Shown one piece after another: positions 17,364 to 26,330 of a stretch of DNA of 64,000 nucleotides. Made by a program: the position numbers and the translations under genes. How positions within the stretch are numbered: the stretch's first letter is position 1; the number at the start of each line of letters is the position of its first letter. The stretch comes from Bosea sp. F3-2 (GTDB lineage Bacteria; Pseudomonadota; Alphaproteobacteria; Rhizobiales; Beijerinckiaceae). The stretch is taken from positions 3,162,001-3,226,000 of the forward strand of contig NZ_CP042331.1 of NCBI RefSeq assembly GCF_008253865.1, in the 5' to 3' direction. The notes under the pieces were generated by a model, which was not told where the DNA came from, did no database searches, and was given only the letters and a program-made list of their open reading frames with translations.

Positions 17364-20300
17364 GGCGGGCTCTCCTGCGCAACCGCGCATATCGGAATGT
17401 CGATGCTGAAAGTCGAACCCGCGCCTGGCGCCGAAGTGACCGAAATCTGACCGCCATGCATCGCGACGATACGCTGGGCGATGGCGAGACCGAGGCCGCT
17501 GCCTCCCTTCTCGCGCGTGCTTGAATTGTCCAGCTGCCGGAACTCCTCGAAGATCTTCTCCTGATCGGCGGCGCTGATGCCCGGCCCGGTGTCGCGGACC
17601 GTGATCTGAAACCTGCCATCGGGAGCAGATGCTGCAATCGCGACTTCCCCGGCATCCGTGAACTTGACCGCGTTGCCGACCAGATTGAGCAGAACCTGCG
17701 ACAGGCGCCGGGCGTCGCCGCGGCCGACCGGCAGGTCATCCGCAACGCTGGCGCTCAGCGCCAGGCCCTTGGTTCTGGCGAGGGAATCGGTTGCCGCCAG
17801 GACCGATTGCACCAATGACGGGAGCGTGTAGTCGTCTATTGTCAGCTTCAACTCGCCGGCCTCGATCTTCGACAGATCGAGGACGTCATTGATCAGGCTG
17901 AGAAGGTGCTGTCCGTTCTGCTGCACGCGTTCGAGCACCGAACGCGGCTTTTCCGGCAGGTCGCCATAGATGCCATCCATCAGCAGTTCGGCGTAACCGA
18001 GAATGGCGTTCAGCGGCGTGCGCAGCTCGTGGCTCATATTGGCGAGGAATTGCGACTTGTGCTGGCTCGCGAGCCTGAGCTGCTCGCCGCGATCGGCGAG
18101 TTCCTGGAACAGCCGGGCATTCTGGAGCGCCAGCACCGACTGGTTGGCGAAGGTCTGCATCAGCCTGACCACGGAATCCGGAAATTCGCCCGTCACCCGC
18201 CGCTGCAGCACGAGCGCGCCAAGCGTTCGCTCCGGGACAGCCAGTGGCACGATGAGCGCCGATTGGAAACCGGCCGCAAGCGAGATGTCGCGCACCGGAT
18301 AGCTCGCGCGACGCCCCAGATCGGGGACCATGACCGGCTGCAGCGATTGGGCAGCCTCGCCCATGGCGGTCCCCTCCGCATCGATCCGGGTGGAGCGCAG
18401 CGCGTTCACCAGCTCGTCGCTCATGTTGCAGGCTTCGGCGAGACGGAAGGTCCGGCTCGACTTGCGGTATTTATAGATCGCGCCGGCGTCGGCTCCGGAC
18501 AGATCGACGGCGCGCGCGACGATGGTCGACAGCACCTGCTTGACGTCCAGCGTCGAGGTGACGGCGCGGCCGACATCGCTCAGGGCCTGCAACTCCTCCA
18601 CCGATCGCGCCAGTTCGCGCGTGCGTGCCTCGACTTCGCCGAAGAGGCGCGCGTTCTCGATGGCGATGACGGCCTGGTCGGCGAAGGTCTTGACCAGCTC
18701 GATCTGCCTGTCCGTGAACGGCTTCACCACCATCCGCGCCAGCGACAGGGTTCCGATCGGCTTGCCGTCCCTGAGAAGCGGCACGCCGAGCATCGTGCGC
18801 ATTTTTCCGATATCGAGCGCTTCATGCCAGGTATAGTCCGGGTCAGCTCTTGCATCGGCGATGTGAACGATCTCTCCTCCGAGTGCCACCCTTCCCACGA
18901 GTGTTCCGCGGCCGGGGGAGATCGGCTGGGTCTTCATCCATTCAACGAATTCGACCGCAAATCCGTGATTGGCAGCGACCCGATAGACGTCGCCGCTGCG
19001 CTGGAACAGGAAGGCATGTTCGGCGCCGCAGAGCCGGCAGGCCGACTCGATCAGCACGTCGAGCACGGACTGGAGGTCGAAGGCGGAGCGGCTGATGACC
19101 TGGAGAACATCGGACGTCGCGGTCTGATATTTCAGCGCCTCGGTCAGTTCCCGGGTCCGGGTCTGAACCTGGTCGAACAGGCGGACATTCTGGATTGCGA
19201 TGACCGCCTGATCCGCAAAGGTCTCGATCAGCTCGATTTGCTTGTCCGTGAACGACTGAACGACGTTTCGGCTCACCACGATGACACCCGCGACCACGCC
19301 ATCCAGGAGAAGCGGAACGCCGAGCATCGAGCGCCGGGCATCATTCGCAACGCCCAGGAACATCGTGAAATCGGCGTCCGCCCGGACATCCTCCACCTGA
19401 ATGGTGCGACGCTCATTCACGACGCGGCCGGTGATCGACCCGTGATCGAGTGGGATCGGGCGCTCCCGCGCCAGGCGCTGGAGCTCCTCGTTCCTGGCCC
19501 CGTCAGTTGCCACGAGCCGGTACTCGCCGCCCTGCAGGGCCACGATCGAGCCAGTATCGGCCTGGCACAGCCGTCTCGCCGTCTGGGCGATGCTGTCGAA
19601 GATGGGGTGCAGATCGTTTGGCGATCCGCTGATCACCTTCAGAACCTCGGCGGTCGCGGTCTGCTGTTGCAGCGACTCCGTCAGCTCGCGCGTTCGCGCC
19701 TGCACCTCGTCGAACAGCCGGACATTCTCGATGGCGATGACGGCCTGGTCGGCGAAGGTCTGCAGCAGCGCAATCTGCTTTGGCGTGAATGGGAGAACCT
19801 CGGTGCGGCGCACCACCAACGCCCCGATGCCGTCGCCTTCCCGCAGCAAGGGCACTGAAAGCGTCGTCCGGTGGCCCATTCGGAGAGCCATCCGATAGCC
19901 GTCGGGGAACTCGACCGCCTCCTTGGTGAGATCCTGCACATGCACAGGCACCCGATCGAGGACCGAGCGGCCGGCGGCCCAGTGCCGGTTGAGGGGCCAT
20001 CTTTCGAGATTGATCGGTATCGGCCCGTGATGCGCGTCGAACACGAGATCATTGCCGTCCCGCAGCAGGACGACAGCATCATAGGCCTCGCAGAGCTGGC
20101 AGGCGCTTTGTGCAACCGCCTTCAGAACCGGAGCGATATCCGTAGGCGAGGAGGCGATGGCGCGCAGGATGTCGCTGGTGGCGACCTGTTGCTGCAAGGC
20201 TTCCGCCAGTTCCTTGGACCGTGCCTGCACCTCGTCGAAGAGACGGACATTCTCAATGGCGATGACGGCCTGATTCGCGAAGGTCTCGACCAGTTCGACC

Positions 20301-21226
20301 TGCCTGGCGGTGAACTGCCGGACATCGCGGCGCAGCAGCGCCAGGGCGCCGATCGGCGTGCCGTCCCGCAGTAGCGGTACACCGAGCGCCGAGCGCCAGC
20401 CTCCGATCTTCTGGCCCGCGAGCATCGTGTATTCCGGGTCGGCAAGCACATCGAGGATCTGCACCGGGCGGCCTTCGACGATCGCCCGCCCTGTCACCGT
20501 CCCTCGACCCTCGGTGTAAGGGTTCTGCTCCAGATAGGCGCGAAACTCGTCGCTCAGGCCGAAGGTCGCGTCCATGTAATGCGTGCCGTCGCGCAGCCGG
20601 GTCAGGACCGCCTGATCGGCCGCACATAGACGGGCAGCGGATTCGGCCAGCGTGTCGAGAACGGCCTGGAGATCGAAGGCGGACCGACTGATCGCCTTCA
20701 ATACGTCGGCCGTCACGCTCTGCTGCTCCAACGATTCCGTCAGGTCGCGCGCCTGCTGCCCGATTTCCCGATCGAGATCGGAACGCACCTCGCGCAGCCG
20801 CCCTGCCATGCCGTTGAACGCGCTGACCAGCGCTTCGAGTTCGCCAACCGACGCGCTGTCGATACGCTGATCGAGGTCGCCGGCGCCGACGCGCGCAACG
20901 CTCACCGACAAGGCCTGAAGCGGTATTGTCACCTTGCGCGCCAGGCGCATGCCAGCGAAAGCAGCGAGAGCGAGCGCCGCCAGCATCAGCAATCCCCAAC
21001 GCCACATCGAACGATAAAGCGCCGCGTCGACCGCCTCTGTCGCCAATCCGACGACGGCCAGCCGTTCCTGATGGGCGAACCAGATCTCCAAAGCACCACC
21101 GACGAGAAGCACAGCGCCGACGACGGCGACGAACATGCCGACATAGTGTCTGTGCAGGCCCGCAAAGGGCCGCGCGCCTGTCTCTGGCTCACAGGCGTGG
21201 ATGCCGGGAACCTCGCTCGCGCTCAT
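17360..21226 (-). CDS. Membrane-anchored multi-GAF sensor histidine kinase
   Basis: A 1288-residue kinase. Two transmembrane segments lie near residues 29-50 and 75-93 with only a short periplasmic loop, followed by HAMP (KVTIPLQALSVSVARVGAGDL). Four GAF repeats follow, each ending in a FADQAVIAIENVRLF-type helix, and a fifth, more divergent GAF (DLSGADAGAIYKYR...). HisKA carries the phospho-acceptor His in MSHELRTPLNAILGYAEL. HATPase has N-box LLNLVGNAVKFTDAG, DTGPGIS and GGSGLGLAI. The length and tandem GAFs imply ligand, light or redox sensing in the cytoplasm; I see no obvious bilin or haem motif. It leads an operon with a receiver protein (4-base overlap) and a receiver-cyclase. Confidence 0.95.
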   Translation of the reverse strand: MSASEVPGIHACEPETGARPFAGLHRHYVGMFVAVVGAVLLVGGALEIWFAHQERLAVVGLATEAVDAALYRSMWRWGLLMLAALALAAFAGMRLARKVTIPLQALSVSVARVGAGDLDQRIDSASVGELEALVSAFNGMAGRLREVRSDLDREIGQQARDLTESLEQQSVTADVLKAISRSAFDLQAVLDTLAESAARLCAADQAVLTRLRDGTHYMDATFGLSDEFRAYLEQNPYTEGRGTVTGRAIVEGRPVQILDVLADPEYTMLAGQKIGGWRSALGVPLLRDGTPIGALALLRRDVRQFTARQVELVETFANQAVIAIENVRLFDEVQARSKELAEALQQQVATSDILRAIASSPTDIAPVLKAVAQSACQLCEAYDAVVLLRDGNDLVFDAHHGPIPINLERWPLNRHWAAGRSVLDRVPVHVQDLTKEAVEFPDGYRMALRMGHRTTLSVPLLREGDGIGALVVRRTEVLPFTPKQIALLQTFADQAVIAIENVRLFDEVQARTRELTESLQQQTATAEVLKVISGSPNDLHPIFDSIAQTARRLCQADTGSIVALQGGEYRLVATDGARNEELQRLARERPIPLDHGSITGRVVNERRTIQVEDVRADADFTMFLGVANDARRSMLGVPLLLDGVVAGVIVVSRNVVQSFTDKQIELIETFADQAVIAIQNVRLFDQVQTRTRELTEALKYQTATSDVLQVISRSAFDLQSVLDVLIESACRLCGAEHAFLFQRSGDVYRVAANHGFAVEFVEWMKTQPISPGRGTLVGRVALGGEIVHIADARADPDYTWHEALDIGKMRTMLGVPLLRDGKPIGTLSLARMVVKPFTDRQIELVKTFADQAVIAIENARLFGEVEARTRELARSVEELQALSDVGRAVTSTLDVKQVLSTIVARAVDLSGADAGAIYKYRKSSRTFRLAEACNMSDELVNALRSTRIDAEGTAMGEAAQSLQPVMVPDLGRRASYPVRDISLAAGFQSALIVPLAVPERTLGALVLQRRVTGEFPDSVVRLMQTFANQSVLALQNARLFQELADRGEQLRLASQHKSQFLANMSHELRTPLNAILGYAELLMDGIYGDLPEKPRSVLERVQQNGQHLLSLINDVLDLSKIEAGELKLTIDDYTLPSLVQSVLAATDSLARTKGLALSASVADDLPVGRGDARRLSQVLLNLVGNAVKFTDAGEVAIAASAPDGRFQITVRDTGPGISAADQEKIFEEFRQLDNSSTREKGGSGLGLAIAQRIVAMHGGQISVTSAPGAGSTFSIDIPICAVAQESPP

Positions 21227-22126
21227 GCCATGCCCTCGCCGTAGAGACGAAGCTCAGCGATGGGGCCGGTTCGGACGCACCGATGACCGGTCCGTGACAA
21301 AACCACGCTTCGTCGACCGAACAAGCGACGATCTTGCTGGGCGGACGGTGCCATGGCAGCCCCTCCCTGCGGGGCATTCTGTGTCAAAAGCGCATTTCTG
21401 CCAATCAGGGCATCCGCGTGACGCTCGGCGCGTCGGCCGGCCCCACCGATGTTGGAGTTTGCGCCAGCAAACGGAGCCAAGGTCTGAAAGGGATCTAGGC
21501 CGTGTCAAAACGCCTTGGGACCCGGCGGCGTTTCGCATGATCATGCAAACGCATAACCAGCGGCTCTACCGGATCGCGCGGGCGGTCATCCGTAACGACG
21601 CCGAAGCTGAGGATATGGTGCAGGAATCCGATGTCAGGGCCTTCACCCATCTCGAAAGCTTTCGCGGCGAGTCCAGCCTGGCCACTTGGTTGTCGCGAGA
21701 GCAGCCGCGCTTCATGCTCTGCTTTCTCGATAGGCCAGAACGATCTGAAAAAGGAAACATCACCCAACCCGCGCAAGTTCAGGGCATCTATCGGTCAAAT
21801 TTAGGCGTTCTGCTATCCAAACGTCAGGACGTTGATCAGCCGCTCTGCCAGCCTGGCGCTCATGCGGAAACCCTTCCGCTGCGTAGAGAGCGTAAACATG
21901 CTGATCCCGCCTTGCCCGTCTGCACGCGTGCAGTGTTCTCCAAGGCAGCTCTGGTGGTTGGAGCGCTCTTGTCGGCGGCTATGAGGTGTCGAAGGGCCGG
22001 TGGCTGAGCGCTAACGCGATGCCCCCGGTTTCTCGATTGATGACCGTCAGCCGACAGGCGGTCGTCAATTCAGGAAGCACCAAACGCTCGCATTGGCCTT
22101 TATTCAAGCTGAGGCGGAGAAACTCG
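21227..22126. other. Region upstream of the kinase operon with degraded sequence
   Basis: About 900 bases carry no intact gene. The only recognisable piece is an ECF-sigma fragment near 21537-21710, reported separately. The rest shows open frames on both strands but no motif. The kinase promoter must lie near its left end. Confidence 0.3.
21537..21710 (+). pseudogene. ECF sigma factor fragment (region 2)
   Basis: The open segment reads MIMQTHNQRLYRIARAVIRN, then DAEAEDMVQESDVRAFTHLESF and RGESSLATWLSR. This is region 2.1-2.4 of an ECF RNA-polymerase sigma factor; family members usually read DVVQEAYVRAF. The sequence after ATWLSR diverges immediately and no sigma-4 region follows. Upstream there is no proper start. 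It is a remnant rather than a working gene. Confidence 0.6.
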
Positions 22127-22456
22127 ATGGGACGAATTCTAGCATTTGTGATTTGCGCCTGCGTCATAGGGGGCAGCCTCGCAGAGGGGGCACAACCGAT
22201 GACGCGTCAGGCACGAGCCTGCCTCGCTTGGGATAGAGAGCTCGAGCGCATGCTTGAGCGAAGCGAACAGTTCGCTCTCCACACTCCGGATTTGCGACAG
22301 GGCATTCGCCTGGAAGCTCTCAAGCTGCGAGAGCGGTGTGCTCGCGATATCAGCATGGCCTCCCTCAATCGGTATGTCATGCTCACAAAACTGCTTTACG
22401 ACGACGAGGCCGACGAGGTGGAAAGTTTCAGCAACGATCAAATTGCGGGCGATTGA
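22127..22456 (+). CDS. Small exported protein of unknown function
   Basis: A 109-residue protein with a Sec signal (MGRILAFVICACVIGGSLAEG). The mature part is mostly helical and charged (ERMLERSEQFALHTPDLRQG, ALKLRERCARDISM) with two cysteines. I use the ATG at 22127, preceded by GGCGGAGA; an earlier in-frame start would bury the signal peptide. The sequence is not recognised. The flanks are degraded or AT-rich, so this is an isolated gene in accessory DNA. Confidence 0.55.
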   Translation: MGRILAFVICACVIGGSLAEGAQPMTRQARACLAWDRELERMLERSEQFALHTPDLRQGIRLEALKLRERCARDISMASLNRYVMLTKLLYDDEADEVESFSNDQIAGD

Positions 22457-22912
22457 CGCGATTCAATAGATTAGGATAATACTATGATGATATAATATTA
22501 CTCAAAGATTATTTATTTATATAACTATAAAATTCCCTGCAGATTTCTCTATTGACCATCAGGAAACCAGTCGATGGCGCCATTTTTTAGAGAAGAGCAG
22601 GCAATGACTATCTCATCCGGTGTATTCGCCCGGAGCTTGACGCATCGGACTCAGATGGACACCTCCCGATAAGTGAGTAGCCTTGATCGGCCTCGAAACG
22701 CATTACGTCAGCTGTTTTAATGGCGATCGCACCACTTGCTGTGTACGATTGTTGCAATGCCCCCACTTTGGGAGGACCGCGGATGATGGACGAAGTCGAC
22801 CGGGCAGCCATGGAGGGCGGCGGCTTCTACAATCGCAATTCCGCGTTGCAGCCTGCCGACCCGTTTCCTGGTCACGAAACCTGACGAAGTATTTGTCAGC
22901 GGAGGGGGAACG
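22457..22912. other. AT-rich intergenic patch and upstream region of an enolase-superfamily gene
   Basis: Bases about 22470-22540 are strikingly AT-rich compared with the surroundings, with long A/T runs and no coding signal. This suggests an acquired or promoter-like patch. The remainder contains only a short methyltransferase-like fragment, reported separately. Confidence 0.4.
22783..22884 (+). pseudogene. N-terminal fragment of a SAM-dependent methyltransferase-like protein
   Basis: A 33-codon frame begins MMDEVDRAAMEGGGFYNRNS and stops soon after. The MEGGGFYNRNSALQ motif resembles the start of the plant SABATH-like and bacterial carboxyl methyltransferases. GGGAGG upstream looks like a genuine ribosome site, but nothing of the SAM domain remains. 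It is probably a truncated gene whose 5' end survived next to the catabolic cassette. Confidence 0.35.
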
Positions 22913-24016
22913 ATGAAGATTACTGCGGTCGAGGCGATTGTTTTACGCATCCCGTTCACGGTCGGAGGCAGATCCGCTGCCGGTGTCTGGGGCAAGGACG
23001 GCTTGCAGGCGGCCGATTCCCTGCTGCTGAAGGTGACGACCGATACCGGCCTGGTCGGATGGGGAGAGTCGTTCGGATTTGCCGCTATTCCTGCCGTCAA
23101 GGCCACGGTCAAGACCATGATCGCGCCGGCCTGCATCGGCATGGAGGCGAGCCGCATCGAAGCCATCGGACAGGAACTTCAACGCCGCTTTCACATCTTC
23201 GGACGCAGCGGCGCCATCATGTTCGGCCTTTCCGCGCTCGACATTGCGCTTTGGGACATTGCGGGCAAAGCAGCAGGCGTGCCCGTCCATGCGATGCTGG
23301 GCGGCGCCAGGCGCAATCGCCTGCCAGCCTATGCCAGCCTGGTCCGCTATGCGGACGCCGATGCGATCGCGGCCAATGTCCGCCGTGCGCTGGGCGAGGG
23401 CTATCGCTCGCTTAAGCTGCACGAGGTCGATCTGGCCGTGATCGCGGCGGCTCGTGAGGCCGCCGGCCCCGAGATCGAGATCACCCTCGATGTGAACTGT
23501 CCCTGGTCGCTGCGGAAAGCCATCGACATGGCCGAGAAACTAGAGCCGATGCGCTTGCGCTGGCTCGAGGAGCCCGTCTGGCCGCCGGAAAACTTCGAGG
23601 GGCTGGCGGCCTTGCGCGGCATGTCCGCGATTCCTCTCGCCGCCGGAGAGAATGCGTCCACGCTTATCGAGTTCCAGCAGATGCTCGCTTGCGGGGCGAT
23701 CGACTTCGTGCAGCCCAGCCCGGCCAAGATGGGAGGCATCAGCGCGCTGCGGAAGGTCATGGCGCTGGCCGACGCCCACAACGTCGCCGTGATGGTCCAT
23801 ACCTTCTATGACGGTCCCGGCCTGCTCGCGAGCCTTCATGCCACCGCCGCGCTCGGCGACGATGGGTCAATGATCGAATGGCGGTATTTCGATATGGAAG
23901 CCGATCTCTACGGCGGCGCCTTGCGGCCGCTTGACGGCTACATTGATGTGCCAACGGGTCCGGGTCTCGGCCTGGAGCCCGATCCGGCGGTTATCGCGCG
24001 ATACCGTATCAACTGA
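22913..24016 (+). CDS. Enolase-superfamily (mandelate racemase/muconate lactonising-like) enzyme
   Basis: The 367-residue protein has capping-domain sequence (TGLVGWGESFGF) and the signature LSALDIALWDIAGK. Barrel-strand residues are YRSLKLHE (a KxH instead of the usual KxK motif), TLDVNCPW, WLEEPVWPPEN and AAGENAS as metal ligands. VMVHTFYDGPG is the likely His strand. The enzyme should abstract an alpha proton of a carboxylate substrate; the reaction may be dehydration, racemisation or cycloisomerisation. A GGAGGGGG ribosome site precedes the ATG. The SDR gene 80 bases downstream probably acts in the same pathway. Substrate unknown. Confidence 0.9.
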   Translation: MKITAVEAIVLRIPFTVGGRSAAGVWGKDGLQAADSLLLKVTTDTGLVGWGESFGFAAIPAVKATVKTMIAPACIGMEASRIEAIGQELQRRFHIFGRSGAIMFGLSALDIALWDIAGKAAGVPVHAMLGGARRNRLPAYASLVRYADADAIAANVRRALGEGYRSLKLHEVDLAVIAAAREAAGPEIEITLDVNCPWSLRKAIDMAEKLEPMRLRWLEEPVWPPENFEGLAALRGMSAIPLAAGENASTLIEFQQMLACGAIDFVQPSPAKMGGISALRKVMALADAHNVAVMVHTFYDGPGLLASLHATAALGDDGSMIEWRYFDMEADLYGGALRPLDGYIDVPTGPGLGLEPDPAVIARYRIN

Positions 24017-24096
24017 CGAAATCATCCGGAGCCGCCGGACGTTTCTCGAGCTTCCGGTTCTCCTCTTAACCGCTCCTGAGAAACCGGAGTGCCGCT

Positions 24097-24816
24097 ATGC
24101 AAGTCGCATATGAGTTCTCACGGCAAACCGCTATCGTGACGGGCGGCGCCCGTGGGATTGGCAGAGCCATCGCAGCCGCGTTCGCGGCAAGTGGAGCCGA
24201 TGTCTGGATCTGGGATATCGAGCCTGTCGAACTCGCCGGAGCGCACTCTGTTTCCGTCGATGTGACCAAGCGTGACGAGATCGCCAAAGGGCTTGCGCTT
24301 CTGGAAGGCAAGGGCGTCGACATCCTCGTGAACGATGCGGGATATCTCGGACCTTATCAGCCATTCGAGAACTCGGAACCGAGCGGGTGGCAGCAAATCT
24401 TGCAAGTGAATCTGATGGGGATGCTGGAAGTCACCCACCAGGTTCTTCCGTTGATGCGGCGTGCCGGCACGGGACGGATCGTCAATATGGGCTCGCTTGC
24501 AGGCAAGGAGGGATTGCCGAACCTGGTCGTTTACTCCGCGGCGAGTGCGGGCGTCATCGCCTTTACGAAAGCGCTCTCCCGCGAAGTCAACGACACGGAC
24601 ATCCGCGTCAATTGTGTGGCGCCAGGCCCTATCGATACGCGCATGATCAGGGATTTGGGCAACGAGACGGTCGACGCGATGATTACCGCCAGTCCGCTCA
24701 GTCGTCTGGGAGACCCGAGCGAAGTGGCAGCGCTCGTGCTGTGGCTCTGCTCCGATGCGAGCGCGTTCAATACCGGCGCTGTCTTCGATATGTCCGGAGG
24801 CCGGGCCAGATATTAG
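24097..24816 (+). CDS. SDR family protein with altered catalytic motif
   Basis: This 239-residue classical-length short-chain dehydrogenase has a normal NAD(P) loop (TGGARGIGRAIAAA) and Ser in NMGSLAGKEG. The active-site YxxxK reads YSAAS, so the Lys is replaced by Ser (codon 24544-24546), and the structural NNAG reads NDAG. PG and C-terminal motifs (CVAPGPIDTRM) are intact. It may use a different proton relay, have lost activity, or belong to a subgroup with this pattern. It follows the enolase-superfamily gene on the same strand. Its stop codon overlaps that of the convergent peptidase gene. Confidence 0.85.
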   Translation: MQVAYEFSRQTAIVTGGARGIGRAIAAAFAASGADVWIWDIEPVELAGAHSVSVDVTKRDEIAKGLALLEGKGVDILVNDAGYLGPYQPFENSEPSGWQQILQVNLMGMLEVTHQVLPLMRRAGTGRIVNMGSLAGKEGLPNLVVYSAASAGVIAFTKALSREVNDTDIRVNCVAPGPIDTRMIRDLGNETVDAMITASPLSRLGDPSEVAALVLWLCSDASAFNTGAVFDMSGGRARY

Positions 24817-26276
24817 AGCGGTTTGTGGTTGCGTGGAATCGGGATGGCTTCTGGGTTCGCGCGCGCCCAAGAAATCCCGAGCCTAACGCGAAACTCCGCC
24901 GGTGCGAAGGTCGCGAGTTCCTGCAGCAGGAGCGGCCAGCTGCGCAGCCCGAGCACGATCGAGTCGATGTGGAAGAATTCGTTGGGCGCGTGGACGTCCT
25001 CGTCTGGCAGGTTGAGGCCGAACATCAGCGTGTCGATGTCGAGCAGCTCCTTGAAGATCGCAGTGATGGGAACCGTCGCGCCCAGGCGGACATGGATGGG
25101 ATCGCGCTGCCAGACCCGTCGCAGCACCCGCGTCGCCGCCTGGACCAACGGATGGTTGCCCGCCAGTGTCGAAGCCGGGGCTCCGGCGCCAACGCCTGCA
25201 AATGTGATGCGCACACCGGGGCGAGCGAACGAGCGGATATGGTCTTGCAGTGCCTGGAGGGCCTGTTTGGGGTCCTGTCCGGGCGCCAGCCTGATCGTGA
25301 TCTTGGCTCGCGCCTCGTCGGGGATGACGGTCTTGCTGCCTGCGCCGGTATAGCCTCCCCACATGCCGTTGACGTCGATCGCCGGGCGCAGCGTCAGGCG
25401 CTCGCGCAGGCTGTAGCCAGGCTCACCCGCCGCGATGCCGCCGACATCGGCGACAAAAGCGGCCTCGTCGAAGGGCAACGCCGCAGCATCGCGCCGATCG
25501 TGCGGGCTCGGGAGTGGCAGCGCCGCCATCAGGGCCGGGATAGCGATTGCCCCGTTCTCGTCATGCAGTGAGGGGATTATTGCCGCGAGTTCATGCAGCG
25601 CATTGCGGACGCCGCCGCCATAGCGACCGGAATGCAGCTCCTTCTCCGCGCTACGCACGATGAGCTCAAGCTTGGTTAGGCCACGAGCGCCGACATTGAT
25701 CGTCGGCACGATCGCGCTCTGACGCCCGCCATCGGCGGAGATCATCGCGTCGGCCTCCAGCAGCGGGCCGTGGCGGCGCACGATCTCGTGCAGGCTGGGG
25801 CTGCCGGTCTCCTCCTCCCCCTCCAAGAAAAGCTTGATGTTGACCGGGCAGCCTCCATGCACCGCCAGGAAGCCGGCGACGGACTCGATCGCAATCGTGG
25901 TCGAGCCCTTGACGTCAGAGGCACCGCGCGCGTGCAGATTTCCGCCCTGGATCGTCGGCTCGAAGGGCGGCGTCCGCCAGAGGGCGAGAGGATCGGGCGG
26001 CTGCACGTCGTAGTGGCCATAGACGATGATGGTCGGCGCGCCGGGGGCCCCCAGCCACGCACCGTAAACGGCCGGATGGCCGCCGCCATCGAGCAGTTGC
26101 ACGTCCGACAGCCCGATCCCGGTCAGCCAGTCGAGCAGAAAGCTCCGGGCGGCGGCCATGCCTTCGGCATAGGCGGGATCGGTGCTGACGCTGGGCAGCC
26201 TGAGGAAGGCGTTGAGCTTGCCGAGCACTGCATCGTGGCGCTGCAGAAGATAGTCTACGACAGGCTCGGCATTCAT
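24813..26276 (-). CDS. M20 family dipeptidase/amidohydrolase
   Basis: A 487-residue binuclear-zinc hydrolase of the M20 family (CNDP/ArgE-DapE fold). Zinc ligands and catalytic acids are visible in VYGHYDVQPP (His, Asp), RGASDVKG (bridging Asp), EGEEETGS (catalytic and ligand Glu), ISADGG (Asp) and the C-terminal APNEFFHI (His). The central dimerisation domain is present (ELHSGRYGG). It should hydrolyse dipeptides or N-acyl/N-carbamoyl compounds in the cytoplasm. It is the last gene of the AtuA-small subunit-binding protein-peptidase series. The stop codons of this gene and the convergent SDR overlap. Confidence 0.92.
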   Translation of the reverse strand: MNAEPVVDYLLQRHDAVLGKLNAFLRLPSVSTDPAYAEGMAAARSFLLDWLTGIGLSDVQLLDGGGHPAVYGAWLGAPGAPTIIVYGHYDVQPPDPLALWRTPPFEPTIQGGNLHARGASDVKGSTTIAIESVAGFLAVHGGCPVNIKLFLEGEEETGSPSLHEIVRRHGPLLEADAMISADGGRQSAIVPTINVGARGLTKLELIVRSAEKELHSGRYGGGVRNALHELAAIIPSLHDENGAIAIPALMAALPLPSPHDRRDAAALPFDEAAFVADVGGIAAGEPGYSLRERLTLRPAIDVNGMWGGYTGAGSKTVIPDEARAKITIRLAPGQDPKQALQALQDHIRSFARPGVRITFAGVGAGAPASTLAGNHPLVQAATRVLRRVWQRDPIHVRLGATVPITAIFKELLDIDTLMFGLNLPDEDVHAPNEFFHIDSIVLGLRSWPLLLQELATFAPAEFRVRLGISWARANPEAIPIPRNHKPL

Positions 26277-26330
26277 TCGATACTCCTCAAGGCTTGGGGC
26301 CGTCGATAAAGGTGCCGCCGGCGAAAGGCC

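Noticed and set aside
17906..19858. A 650-codon open frame on the plus strand opposite the sensor kinase
   Set aside because: It is the reverse complement of the GAF-repeat coding region in a GC-rich genome, with Arg/His/Gln/Asp-rich composition and no domain. The kinase on the other strand has clear motifs.
24387..25571. A 394-codon plus-strand frame across SDR and peptidase
   Set aside because: It is antisense of the M20 peptidase for most of its length, with no motif.
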